DNA of 22,336 nucleotides from a virus. The DNA lies in IMG/VR virus record IMGVR_UViG_3300042902_000087, positions 1-22,336 of that record; one strand, 5' to 3'. This document shows, in pieces, positions 15,540 through 22,011 of this stretch (position 1 is the first letter of the stretch; every line of letters begins with the position of its first letter). The position numbers were made by a program, and so were the translations under genes. Below the pieces are notes generated by a model, which made no database searches, was not told the DNA's origin, and saw only the letters and a list, made by a program, of their open reading frames with translations.

Positions 15540-17092
15540 TACCTAGCTCCTTGCTGTTGCTGAACATTTACTGCGGCTTGTTCTAGTTGTGCTTGTTGTT
15601 GTTGTGCCGCCGCTTCTTCTCTTTGTTGTTTCTCTGCGTCCGTTCGTTTTAATGAAGCAGGAAGTCCTAAAATGTCTGCGACTTCTGTTGGAAACTTCTC
15701 CATTCTCATTTCGTTATTAACCATTTCGGGAGGGAATACAGCCATTATCTCTAAGAATCTGCCAATCGCTGCAAGTGTCTGTTCATCTTGGCTTCTACTT
15801 GAAGGACTTGTGAATTTTATAGCTACTTGTCTTCCATCTACTTTAAATTCAGCTATCTTACCTGCTTTTCTAAGTACATAAACACATCTTGCTACTATCG
15901 TTTCAAGTAGTTCGTTCTGAATACGTCCTGATGCTCCAAGTGAAGTCTTTGCCATATCTGCGTTACGGATACTCATCTCTGTTGCAGTCCTTACAGGAGT
16001 TTCTTCTACGTTTCCAAAAGGCTTAGATATCATTATGCGTCTGATATTGTCTTGCAATGCTCTGATATCATATTGAAGTACGCTGTAATCTCCTGCTGTT
16101 GGAAGAGGTCTTAGAGTAGGGTTTGTGTTATCGTTTGAGCCTACCGGAATAACAGTACCCGGTCTTAGTCTGATAGTGTAAGGGTTAATAACTCCATCGT
16201 CTGTCGCTGTGTAAATAGGATTTGCTGTAAATGCCGCCGCTGTTAAGTGGTCTTTTACCATTAGGTTTAAAGTCTTGATATCTGGCAATGCACGCATAAC
16301 TCTACCACGCCCATATACTTCGCCCGGTATTGTTGATTCTCTAAAGATTACCCACGAACTTGACTCTAAGCTCTCTTCTAATAGAAAAGCTTTTTCTTCC
16401 GGATAGATAACTAGGTTAAAGAAGTTTTCATCATCATTTTTTGGGCTTTTATTCTCAACACAACACTCAATAAAAGTTGCTTCTGTCGTCGGGTCTTTCT
16501 CAATCATTTGTTTTAGTTTGTCAGTTAGCTTTGCTTTCGCCCAAGTGCTTGCGATATCTCCAACGGGTATTTTAATCTCTCTGAATACTGTTTTAACGAT
16601 ACCTCTGCTTGATTTTTCAAGGTATAACTCTGATAAGCTCACGCATCTAAAGTTAAGTGCTGATTGAATACCATCGCCTGCTTCAACGATTACTGCGCCC
16701 GTAGATATGCCTAAGTCCAAAAAGGCTTCATGTATCTGTGATGAGAAGTTTGATGAGTTTATGTGATTGAATACAGTGTCGGTTGTTTGCTCTAAATACT
16801 CTGTAGTTTGGTCTTGTTCTTCTTTTGGTATTTCAACACCAGCTTCTAGTTTCATCCAGTTAATGTTTGGTGGCACAAGTTCTGACTCCATACGAGTGGC
16901 AAAGTCTTCAAGACTATCTTCCGCCGTTGAGTCAAATACCCACTCACGCTTCTTTTGTCCGGGGCTATAATCGTCAATAGTATTTCTTTGAGGCATAGCA
17001 TAGCGATAACATTCTCTTAAATGAGATTCCCACAGCTGCTTATTGGCTTTAGCGGAACTAAACCGCTTTATTACTTCTTCATATGATATCAT
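15539..17092 (-). CDS. Portal protein (head-to-tail connector, T7 gp8-type)
   Basis: 517 aa. The N-terminus has the family pattern: FSSAKANKQLWESHLRECYR, then KREWVFDSTAEDSLEDFATR and SELVPPNINWMKLE. Later come ESTIPGEVYGRGRVMRALPD (about 255-275) and IMISKPFGNVEETPVRTATE (about 345-365), both typical of podovirus head-tail connectors. Twelve copies form the ring through which DNA enters and leaves. The last ~35 residues are Gln/Ala-rich (QQQQ repeats), a flexible tail probably facing the capsid interior. The start lies in an ATGA overlap with the 78-aa gene, with AGAGGA upstream. Length is normal for the family. Confidence 0.9.
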   Translation of the reverse strand: MISYEEVIKRFSSAKANKQLWESHLRECYRYAMPQRNTIDDYSPGQKKREWVFDSTAEDSLEDFATRMESELVPPNINWMKLEAGVEIPKEEQDQTTEYLEQTTDTVFNHINSSNFSSQIHEAFLDLGISTGAVIVEAGDGIQSALNFRCVSLSELYLEKSSRGIVKTVFREIKIPVGDIASTWAKAKLTDKLKQMIEKDPTTEATFIECCVENKSPKNDDENFFNLVIYPEEKAFLLEESLESSSWVIFRESTIPGEVYGRGRVMRALPDIKTLNLMVKDHLTAAAFTANPIYTATDDGVINPYTIRLRPGTVIPVGSNDNTNPTLRPLPTAGDYSVLQYDIRALQDNIRRIMISKPFGNVEETPVRTATEMSIRNADMAKTSLGASGRIQNELLETIVARCVYVLRKAGKIAEFKVDGRQVAIKFTSPSSRSQDEQTLAAIGRFLEIMAVFPPEMVNNEMRMEKFPTEVADILGLPASLKRTDAEKQQREEAAAQQQQAQLEQAAVNVQQQQGAR

Positions 17093-17325
17093 TTAGTTGT
17101 CCTCTTTTTTGGGGTTACTTCTATCACGCCGACACCATCTATAAGCTTACCAACTTCTAGTTGACAAACTTGCTTGAGTGTTTCAGTATCTAGTATTCTT
17201 GCATAAGAAGTAGATATGAACTTACCTTCTATTGGCTCAAAGGCGTTTATTTTGCCGGGTTTGATTATTATGTCTTTGCCACCATCTTGTGACTTAAGTA
17301 TTGTGTACTCATTGGTGAATAGCAT
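17089..17325 (-). CDS. Unknown 78-aa protein before portal
   Basis: 78 aa, beta-rich, with a basic C-terminus (TPKKRTTK). Segments include DIIIKPGKINAFEPIEGKF and QLEVGKLIDGVGVIEV. No domain is recognised. It is locked into the operon: AAGGAG precedes its ATG, that ATG shares a base with the upstream stop (TAATG), and its own stop overlaps the portal start (ATGA). Small genes here often encode minor head or neck components. The reading frame is well supported; the role is unknown. Confidence 0.6.
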   Translation of the reverse strand: MLFTNEYTILKSQDGGKDIIIKPGKINAFEPIEGKFISTSYARILDTETLKQVCQLEVGKLIDGVGVIEVTPKKRTTK

Positions 17326-17651
17326 TATGCTCTCCTTAGAAGTGAGCCTTTAACGCCACCTGTTTCACTGCCCGATAGTAAAAGATTTTGAGCAAGTCTT
17401 CCTGCTCTCTCTGCTGCTACTTTGTCTTGCTTCTTTTGTTCATCTGCTATAAGCTTCTCTTGTTTGGCAATGTCTGCTTTTTGCTGTGCTGCTGTTTTCG
17501 CTGCTACTGCTGCTGCATCTTTAGCCGCTTCTGCTGCTGCAATTCCCGTAACACCTTTAGCTACACCCTTGATTGTTTCTGACTGCCCAAGGGTTACAAC
17601 ATCTAGTGTTGCGCCACCTACTTTTTTAATTAACTTTTTAGCACCGCCCAT
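17325..17651 (-). CDS. Ala-rich helical protein, putative minor virion component
   Basis: 108 aa. The N-terminus is basic and Gly-rich (GGAKKLIKKVGG), the middle is an Ala-rich amphipathic helix (AAEAAKDAAAVAAKTAAQQK) continuing as a Lys/Gln/Glu coil, and the end reads GSETGGVKGSLLRRA. Proteins with such a helix and a Gly-rich 'GGv.gsLL' C-terminus are frequent near terminase and portal genes of podoviruses and are often found in virions, but their role is unclear. The start has a strong AAAGGAG seven bases upstream and lies just below a putative promoter (17678-17686), so it may be the first gene of the structural transcript. Confidence 0.55.
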   Translation of the reverse strand: MGGAKKLIKKVGGATLDVVTLGQSETIKGVAKGVTGIAAAEAAKDAAAVAAKTAAQQKADIAKQEKLIADEQKKQDKVAAERAGRLAQNLLLSGSETGGVKGSLLRRA

Positions 17652-17677
17652 TCAAAGCTCCTTTAAATAATTGCCAC

Positions 17678-17686
17678 ATTATAACA
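17678..17686 (-). promoter_or_regulatory. Extended -10 promoter for the portal/structural operon
   Basis: The minus strand reads TGTTATAAT, a perfect TATAAT with an extended-10 TG, overlapping the stop codon of the upstream gene. The wider motif TTGTGTTATAATGT (17689-17676) matches 13 of 14 bases of the one at 19976-19963, in front of the terminase genes. A start site near 17671 would give a leader of about 20 nt carrying the AAAGGAG of the 108-aa gene. There is no recognisable -35. Confidence 0.55.
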
Positions 17687-18140
17687 CAAGTTTCATTACA
17701 TCTCCGTATTGCTCTGAGTTGTTTTTATAGTGGTCTTTATTGGGGAATGTATAATAAACCTCATTACCCTTTAGATATTTTACGATTGCTTTTGATATGG
17801 ATAGCGAGCCGGCGTTGTATAGGTATGCGACAAACAGTTTGCCGTCAAGATATTGCATACCGATATATCCTTTACCTACCCACACTATTTTATGCTTCGT
17901 GCTAAAGAATACATCTAAGTCCTCATCGGTTATCTCTGGTATAGTTCTCTTGACAAGCTCTCTAAAGTATTTCTCTTCAAACTTATCTCTGTCGTATCTG
18001 AGTGCTGCATTATTTCTGTCTGAATCTTTTAGCATCTGCTGAAGCTTTAGTCTTGAATGATGTTCTGACATAAACGCTTCATACACTTGTTCTTTAGAGT
18101 AGCTGTCAAACTCTTCTTGCTCGTATTTGTTAAACGTCAT
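17679..18140 (-). CDS. Unknown 153-aa protein downstream of terminase
   Basis: 153 aa from the ATG at 18140, which has GGAG five bases upstream and overlaps the terminase stop by 11 bases; an earlier in-frame ATG at 18167 lacks this support. The N-terminal 70 residues are a charged coiled coil (NKYEQEEFDSYSKEQVYEAF and onward). The C-terminal half is a compact alpha/beta region (KIVWVGKGYIGMQYLDGKLF, then GNEVYYTFPNKDHYKNN). The C-terminal part might be an acetyltransferase-like or other small alpha/beta fold, but I see no acetyl-CoA loop. No family is recognised. Context: packaging or head operon. Confidence 0.55.
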   Translation of the reverse strand: MTFNKYEQEEFDSYSKEQVYEAFMSEHHSRLKLQQMLKDSDRNNAALRYDRDKFEEKYFRELVKRTIPEITDEDLDVFFSTKHKIVWVGKGYIGMQYLDGKLFVAYLYNAGSLSISKAIVKYLKGNEVYYTFPNKDHYKNNSEQYGDVMKLVL

Positions 18141-19449
18141 AAGGACTCCATTCGTTTGATGTTCCATTACTTCTCGGTATCACATCTTTTGATAGATGTT
18201 CTGTCCACGCCAAGGCAAAGTATCTAAAGGCATCTGCTCCGTGTGAAGCCCAGTCGTGTAGCGCAGTATCTTTATATGTATTGCGCTTCTCGTCAAACTC
18301 TTTGCGATAATTCTTTAATGACTTAATACCATCTTTACAGTTCTCAGCATCAAACCAACACCTTCCAATTATATTTCTGGCAGCTTCTATACCGTCTGCT
18401 ATCCCTTTATTTGGCACTAACCTACAATTAATGCCCATCTTCCTTAATGCTACTTCTCTTGACTGTCCAGTTGATAACTCTCTCACTCTTATATCGTGTG
18501 GCAAATAGTGACCTTCATATGTGAAATTATATCTATCTCTTAGGTCGTGAAGATAATTCACATAGTGCTTTAATCCCTCCCCGCTGTTCTCGTAATAGTC
18601 CACTATTCTTATTTCTCTTCCATTTGCTTGAACTGTCCATATACTTGTTGCATCTGATATGCCTAGGTCCCAAAATGTATATGTCTTTAGTGATGATTCT
18701 ATTGGTATTGTAGTTATTCTATTGTCTTTTTCCGCTATGTTTATTTGTTTTATGTAATAAGCCCCATCAATTTCCATATCAGCCCACGAGCCATTGAGCC
18801 ATTGCTCTCTGAGTGTTCCAGGCAAACTTTCTAAATATTTTAAATATTGAGGGTCAGCTTTCATTAAATGTGGATTGTCTCTGATTGTTGCATTAATATA
18901 GATAAATGTTCTTCCATCGCTTGAAAACTTAATACGACTAGGCTTACTATCAATAGCAAAGCGTGCCTTTACCCATTCATGTCCAACACCGCCGGGATTA
19001 GTAGTTAAGAACACTTGCGTTGTTATTCCCGGAACAGTTGAACGTACTGAGCCTAAAAGCTTCTCGTATAGTTTCTCGCTCGGTATGTGAGTAACCTCTT
19101 CCATTAACAAGCGATGTATTTCCCATCCTTGATATTTTGTATAAGCATCTGGTGTTGCAAGGTGTCCTGTATATATAATCGCTCCAGAAGGAAATTTAAT
19201 TGTTGCTGGATTACCTGATACTGTTGCGCCTAGTTGATTATAAGTTGTTCTTGCTCTATCAATGAAGTCTGCTAAGTCTGTTGCATTACGTCTTATAACT
19301 AAACCACGATATGCTGGATTCTCTACATCATATAATAACCAATGTAAAGCTGTGTCTGTTTTTCCTCCACCACGCGAGCCACCAAATAATATCTCATCTG
19401 CTGTAGATGATAGTGCAATCTCTTGAACTGGAGTTGGTGTCCATCCCAT
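18130..19449 (-). CDS. terL: Terminase large subunit
   Basis: 439 aa. The N-terminal ATPase has Walker A GGSRGGGKT (23-31), Walker B LLMEE (114-118) and the coupling motif TTNPG (149-153). The C-terminal nuclease domain starts at YTFWDLGISDATSIW (about 260) with its first metal-binding Asp, continues with DYYENSGEGLKHY, and ends with the conserved ALHDWASHGADAFRYFALAW (about 398-417). The protein powers DNA packaging into the procapsid through the portal and cuts concatemers. It begins directly after the small subunit's stop with only a weak ribosome site, implying coupling. The length is normal. The packaging mode (cos or pac) cannot be read from this window. Confidence 0.93.
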   Translation of the reverse strand: MGWTPTPVQEIALSSTADEILFGGSRGGGKTDTALHWLLYDVENPAYRGLVIRRNATDLADFIDRARTTYNQLGATVSGNPATIKFPSGAIIYTGHLATPDAYTKYQGWEIHRLLMEEVTHIPSEKLYEKLLGSVRSTVPGITTQVFLTTNPGGVGHEWVKARFAIDSKPSRIKFSSDGRTFIYINATIRDNPHLMKADPQYLKYLESLPGTLREQWLNGSWADMEIDGAYYIKQINIAEKDNRITTIPIESSLKTYTFWDLGISDATSIWTVQANGREIRIVDYYENSGEGLKHYVNYLHDLRDRYNFTYEGHYLPHDIRVRELSTGQSREVALRKMGINCRLVPNKGIADGIEAARNIIGRCWFDAENCKDGIKSLKNYRKEFDEKRNTYKDTALHDWASHGADAFRYFALAWTEHLSKDVIPRSNGTSNEWSPYDV

Positions 19450-19842
19450 TTAGTTATCTTTGTTCTTTAGAGGTAAATAACACTTATCTATTATTTTTAC
19501 GTCTTGCTGTATCTTCTCTATGTAAATGCCCTCCATACGATTCAACATATCAAGTGCTTTATTATCTCCATTTATTGCTCTCTCAGATAATAACTTTTTT
19601 CTTTCTTCTATCGTTAATATGTGAGAAGTCAATGTCTTTAGTCTTAGTTCGTGTATCCTTGCTGAAACCTTGTTATGGTGGCGTAGCTCATAAGCGTTTC
19701 TCCATATTGTGCTTTCTTGCATATTATCATAGCTATAATTCTCTCTATATGCGGCGGAAGCATCTCCACCATTCATTACAAATGAAACAGCAAAGCCCTC
19801 CTGTTTATCTGTTAATGTCTGATGCTTTTTAGTTGCTGCCAT
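19450..19842 (-). CDS. terS: Terminase small subunit
   Basis: 130 aa. LTDKQEGFAVSFVMNGGDAS, then AAYRENYSYD (a helix-turn-helix), and RNAYELRHHNKVSARIHELR are the conserved blocks of the Terminase_2 small subunit family ('Lt.kQe.F...yl..g....AA..aGys ... a..Ll....v..ri..l'). It binds the packaging site and recruits the large subunit. A C-terminal helix and basic tail (YLPLKNKDN) probably contact TerL. The start lies two bases after the stop of the 37-aa membrane peptide gene, without a strong ribosome site, so translation probably depends on that upstream frame. Confidence 0.85.
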   Translation of the reverse strand: MAATKKHQTLTDKQEGFAVSFVMNGGDASAAYRENYSYDNMQESTIWRNAYELRHHNKVSARIHELRLKTLTSHILTIEERKKLLSERAINGDNKALDMLNRMEGIYIEKIQQDVKIIDKCYLPLKNKDN

Positions 19843-19844
19843 TT

Positions 19845-19958
19845 TTACCCAATTATCATTTTAAATAGTTTTACCACTTCTTGAAAGAAATAGAATATAC
19901 TTGAAATTAAGATAAGTTCAAAACCTATTCCGATATAAAACATTGCATCGTTTTTCAT
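19845..19958 (-). CDS. Small single-pass membrane peptide upstream of terS
   Basis: 37 aa. Residues 6-25 are hydrophobic (FYIGIGFELILISSIFYFF) and are followed by a short amphipathic basic end. It lies two bases before terS. The -10 box at 19965-19970 places the likely transcript start within a few bases of its ATG, and there is no ribosome site, so it may be read from a leaderless message. Such a peptide could act at the membrane (superinfection exclusion, small holin-like), or the frame might mainly serve to couple translation to terS. No family is recognised. Confidence 0.45.
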   Translation of the reverse strand: MKNDAMFYIGIGFELILISSIFYFFQEVVKLFKMIIG

Positions 19959-19964
19959 AATGAC

Positions 19965-19973
19965 ATTATATCA
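19965..19973 (-). promoter_or_regulatory. Extended -10 promoter for the terminase operon
   Basis: The minus strand reads TGATATAAT (TGN-TATAAT), in the 24-base gap between the 31-aa Cys protein and the 37-aa membrane peptide. It is part of TTGTGATATAATGT (19976-19963), nearly identical to the motif before the structural operon at 17689-17676. It marks the probable early-to-late boundary. No -35 box is seen, so the consensus may reflect a host-type extended -10 or a phage-specific activator. Confidence 0.55.
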
Positions 19974-19982
19974 CAATTTTGT

Positions 19983-20078
19983 TTAGTCTCCACCACGGGA
20001 GCATTTGGCATTTACACCCCTATTTATTCCATAAATCATTATCACGGTTTCTTGATTGCATTTAGGGCAGTTACTCAT
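19983..20078 (-). CDS. 31-aa zinc-ribbon-like microprotein
   Basis: 31 aa. It opens MSNCPKCNQE with a CxxC knuckle and has one more cysteine near the end (AKCSRGGD). Three cysteines could bind zinc in a half-ribbon or upon dimerising. Its ATG overlaps the stop of the upstream 83-aa gene (ATGA), the junction used repeatedly in this phage, which supports it as a true gene despite its size. Function unknown; small zinc peptides of this type often bind nucleic acid or a host enzyme. Confidence 0.55.
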   Translation of the reverse strand: MSNCPKCNQETVIMIYGINRGVNAKCSRGGD

Positions 20079-20326
20079 TGAATAATCCTTGATATGAAAT
20101 CGCCACTATTAACTTCTTTTGCTTCATCGATTTCAAAGTTGTGTTTATAAATGCCGTATTGTAGTGTATTCGATTTGGCGCGATAATATAAAAATTTAAA
20201 GCTTTCGCGATAGTATTGCCTTATGTTTCCTGAAAAATACCAATATACTCCGTTACTAAGCATTTTTTGCTGTATCTGCTCAAACTCTTCTTTCGTTATT
20301 TTTACTTTTAAATCTATCTTACTCAT
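20075..20326 (-). CDS. Unknown 83-aa early protein
   Basis: 83 aa. The ATG at 20326 was chosen because GGGAG lies eight bases upstream and it overlaps the previous stop by 8 bases; an ATG five codons earlier is also open. It begins with a Lys-rich strand-helix (KIDLKVKITKEEFEQIQQKM), then aromatic strands (GVYWYFSGNIRQYYRESF, FLYYRAKSNTLQYGIYKH), and ends in an acidic helix. Small proteins with a 'W.sg.....fiyy' core are common among phage early genes, but I cannot name a family. It is followed by the zinc microprotein via ATGA. Confidence 0.55.
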   Translation of the reverse strand: MSKIDLKVKITKEEFEQIQQKMLSNGVYWYFSGNIRQYYRESFKFLYYRAKSNTLQYGIYKHNFEIDEAKEVNSGDFISRIIQ

Positions 20327-20519
20327 CAAACAAACTCCCATTTTCCCTCACACTGATATATCCATTGCATACAAAACCGCTAGACCGTGTTTCTCTTAGC
20401 TCAAAGGTTTCATACTCGTTGTTGCTTGCCTCTCCGTTTCTCTTGCACTCTCTACATATTATCGCTTCTTGGTCTGGCTTGTAGCATTTGATTGGTTCTG
20501 ATTGTTGGCTCATCTTCAC
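20319..20519 (-). CDS. Small Cys-rich, putative zinc-binding protein
   Basis: Up to 66 aa from a GTG that overlaps the upstream stop (GTGA); an ATG two codons later (20513) would also serve. Cysteines occur at about 12, 22, 25 and 51 (KCYKPDQEAIICRECKRNGE and SGFVCNGYISVR), with one CxxC pair, consistent with a single zinc site. The rest is polar and acidic. It lies between the ACP-like and 83-aa genes in a tight chain of overlaps. No family recognised. Confidence 0.5.
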   Translation of the reverse strand: MKMSQQSEPIKCYKPDQEAIICRECKRNGEASNNEYETFELRETRSSGFVCNGYISVRENGSLFDE

Positions 20520-20791
20520 GCCCCCGCATCTTCAAGATAATCAACCATATCTTTAATTCTCTGCCACTCCATAACCTTTGAAAACTCTATGTATTCAAGC
20601 TCAAAGTTTTCAAGTAGCACCTCTGTAAACTCTCTGACATCATCTCGGCTTAAACCAAGTGCGTCAAATGATTCGCATTCGCTTTGAATGATGTTCGATA
20701 CTTCTTCTTCTGTGTCTTCGTCATCGTTGAGCCAAGAGAACTGTTGTTGTAGTAGCTCAATGACTTTTGTTTTTATGTCGTCTCTAAGCAT
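20516..20791 (-). CDS. Acyl-carrier-protein-like small acidic protein
   Basis: 91 aa, strongly acidic and helical. Residues about 37-90 follow the plan of an acyl carrier protein. SFDALGLSRDDV lies where ACPs have 'lGaDSLD.V', followed by a helix (REFTEVLLENFELEYIEF, compare 'vel...lE..fdieipd') and an end helix (WQRIKDMVDYLEDAGA, compare 'i.tv.d.vdyi'). The Ser of GLS is the candidate attachment point for a phosphopantetheine arm, but the DSL triad is not intact, so it may be an ACP-fold protein that binds a partner without the cofactor. It starts six bases after AAGGA, nine bases below the GIY-YIG gene. Moderate support only. Confidence 0.4.
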   Translation of the reverse strand: MLRDDIKTKVIELLQQQFSWLNDDEDTEEEVSNIIQSECESFDALGLSRDDVREFTEVLLENFELEYIEFSKVMEWQRIKDMVDYLEDAGA

Positions 20792-20800
20792 TTTAGTCCT

Positions 20801-21250
20801 TCATTTTATTATTGACATGTCATAATTATATGCCTTAACGTACACTATCCAAAGACCTTGTTTCTCTTTAGTCCACTTTTGTTTTAGTTGGTGCATCGCT
20901 TGTATTGTTTTATTGAAATGCTTTGCTAAGATTTTGTGGTCTATCGATAACAGCTCAATAGATATAGTGTCCTCTTTCATACTGTCATCTACTTTATTCT
21001 TTTCTTTGTATGTTTCAATAGCAAATATCTTTTTATTTAATACAGGTTGATATCTTAATATAAATGCTTCTTCTGTCTCTTTAAGTAAATTTTCATTACA
21101 AAGAACATAGTTATATCTATCAAAATCTTTTGTTCTTTCGTGTTGATATATTCTCATCTCAATGTTTTTAGATTGCCCAACATAAACAACTGTATCATTT
21201 TTGTATAGGAAATATACACCTATTAGATTTGGATTTATAAATTTTTTCAT
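20801..21250 (-). CDS. Free-standing GIY-YIG endonuclease
   Basis: 149 aa from the ATG at 21250, which has AGGA five to six bases upstream; earlier in-frame ATGs sit on top of that site. The nuclease core reads GVYFLY (11-16), VVYVGQSKN (21-29), Arg33, His37, and a Glu around 58-61 in KETEEAFILRYQPVLN, matching the catalytic set of the family. Residues about 103-127 (IDHKILAKHFNKTIQAMHQL) look like a helix-turn-helix DNA-binding tail. This is the build of a homing or free-standing phage endonuclease. It has its own -10 box and an inverted repeat upstream and interrupts a chain of overlapping genes, which suggests later insertion. Confidence 0.8.
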   Translation of the reverse strand: MKKFINPNLIGVYFLYKNDTVVYVGQSKNIEMRIYQHERTKDFDRYNYVLCNENLLKETEEAFILRYQPVLNKKIFAIETYKEKNKVDDSMKEDTISIELLSIDHKILAKHFNKTIQAMHQLKQKWTKEKQGLWIVYVKAYNYDMSIIK

Positions 21251-21274
21251 AAACATCCTTTTTGTTAATAGGTA

Positions 21275-21280
21275 ATTATA
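21275..21280 (-). promoter_or_regulatory. Putative promoter of the GIY-YIG gene, -10 box
   Basis: The minus strand reads TTGTATAATTACC: a perfect TATAAT preceded by TG, 25 bases before the chosen start codon. The core resembles the capsid-gene box (TTTGTATAAT). An inverted repeat lies directly upstream at 21289-21304. Confidence 0.5.
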
Positions 21281-21288
21281 CAATAATA

Positions 21289-21304
21289 ATTGATATTAAT
21301 CAAT
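21289..21304. repeat. Inverted repeat ATTGAT-ATTA-ATCAAT, possible operator
   Basis: Two perfect 6-bp half-sites around a 4-bp spacer, centred about 20 bp upstream of the TATAAT at 21275-21280, in the gap after the 40-aa gene. The placement fits a repressor or activator site for the endonuclease gene. As an RNA hairpin it would be weak and lacks a U-run, so a terminator is unlikely. Confidence 0.35.
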
Positions 21305-21310
21305 GTTTTG

Positions 21311-21433
21311 TCAAGCTTTATTGGTAATTTCTCTAAAGTATTCCCTAATTCTTTCACTAACTTCATCGTGCTTTTTGTGGTCGTATCTTTTCTTTTTGGT
21401 CGTCTTTACTTGTTCTTTGTATTTTGGTTTCAT
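21311..21433 (-). CDS. 40-aa highly basic peptide
   Basis: 40 aa, rich in Lys/Arg (YKEQVKTTKKKRYDHKKHDE) followed by an amphipathic helix (SERIREYFREITNK). Its ATG overlaps the upstream stop (ATGA), the usual coupled junction of this phage, so it is probably real. The charge suggests nucleic-acid binding or binding to an acidic partner. It is the last gene before the GIY-YIG insertion. No family recognised. Confidence 0.5.
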   Translation of the reverse strand: MKPKYKEQVKTTKKKRYDHKKHDEVSERIREYFREITNKA

Positions 21434-22011
21434 TTTGGCAATATCTTTTTAACTTCATAGCTTATCGCTGGTTGGTTGCTGTATTTTGTCATCACCGCGT
21501 CTTTTATCACTCTCTCTATTCTGTCGATTATGTCTTTAGAACTTAGTGCAAGTCGTATGCCTAAAAGAAACTCTCCACCGCCAAGAGCATTAAGCACATA
21601 GAGTTCTTGCTTAGTGTATGTCTGAGTGCCATCTTTGCGTTTTAGAGCCTCGTATGGCATATTCAAAAAGAACTCTGTGTCATTCGGGTGCTTCTCTCTG
21701 TTTTTGCAAGTATACTCAAGCATCGAGCAACATTCGCTGTAAAACTTATTGTACATTTCTTTTGCTTGGTCGTGTGTTCCGGCTAGTAAGTTATCGGTTT
21801 TTTCGGCTTTGTATTTCTCAGCTGTTTTTATAATGGCTTTCATTCCGTTTCCAAAACTTTCAGAGTTCATCACTTCTTTGTAGTAGCCTCTTAGCTGTTC
21901 GTTTGGTATGTGTTCGAGTTCGTCCTCTATCGTTGAATAGTTGAAGTTGCCTTGAGGTATCTTTAAAGTTAGCATCAACTCCTCTATGAGTGATTTTCTA
22001 AAGCTATCCAT
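21430..22011 (-). CDS. Unknown 193-aa protein of replication-type cluster
   Basis: 193 aa, helical, no membrane segment. Segments include DELEHIPNEQLRGYYKEVMN, YSECCSMLEYTCKNREKHPN and LNALGGGEFLLGIRLALSSK. The start has AAGGA seven bases upstream and overlaps by 8 bases the end of a replication-associated gene; its stop overlaps the 40-aa gene. By position it could be a helicase loader or another replisome accessory, but there is no Walker motif or recognised loader signature. The name is therefore left open. Confidence 0.55.
   Translation of the reverse strand: MDSFRKSLIEELMLTLKIPQGNFNYSTIEDELEHIPNEQLRGYYKEVMNSESFGNGMKAIIKTAEKYKAEKTDNLLAGTHDQAKEMYNKFYSECCSMLEYTCKNREKHPNDTEFFLNMPYEALKRKDGTQTYTKQELYVLNALGGGEFLLGIRLALSSKDIIDRIERVIKDAVMTKYSNQPAISYEVKKILPK

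Noticed and set aside
15544-15630. CAA/TTG triplet run in the portal gene as a possible functional repeat
   Set aside because: It simply encodes the Gln-rich portal tail, a common low-complexity feature, and the repeat is imperfect and short.
19407-19832. Plus-strand open frame of 141 aa opposite terS
   Set aside because: It lies wholly antisense to well-supported terminase genes, has no ribosome site, and its Leu/Ser/Tyr-rich composition is what antisense reading of these genes gives.
20813-20822. Perfect palindrome TGACATGTCA
   Set aside because: It is only 10 bp, lies in the last codons of the GIY-YIG gene, and has no partner copy.
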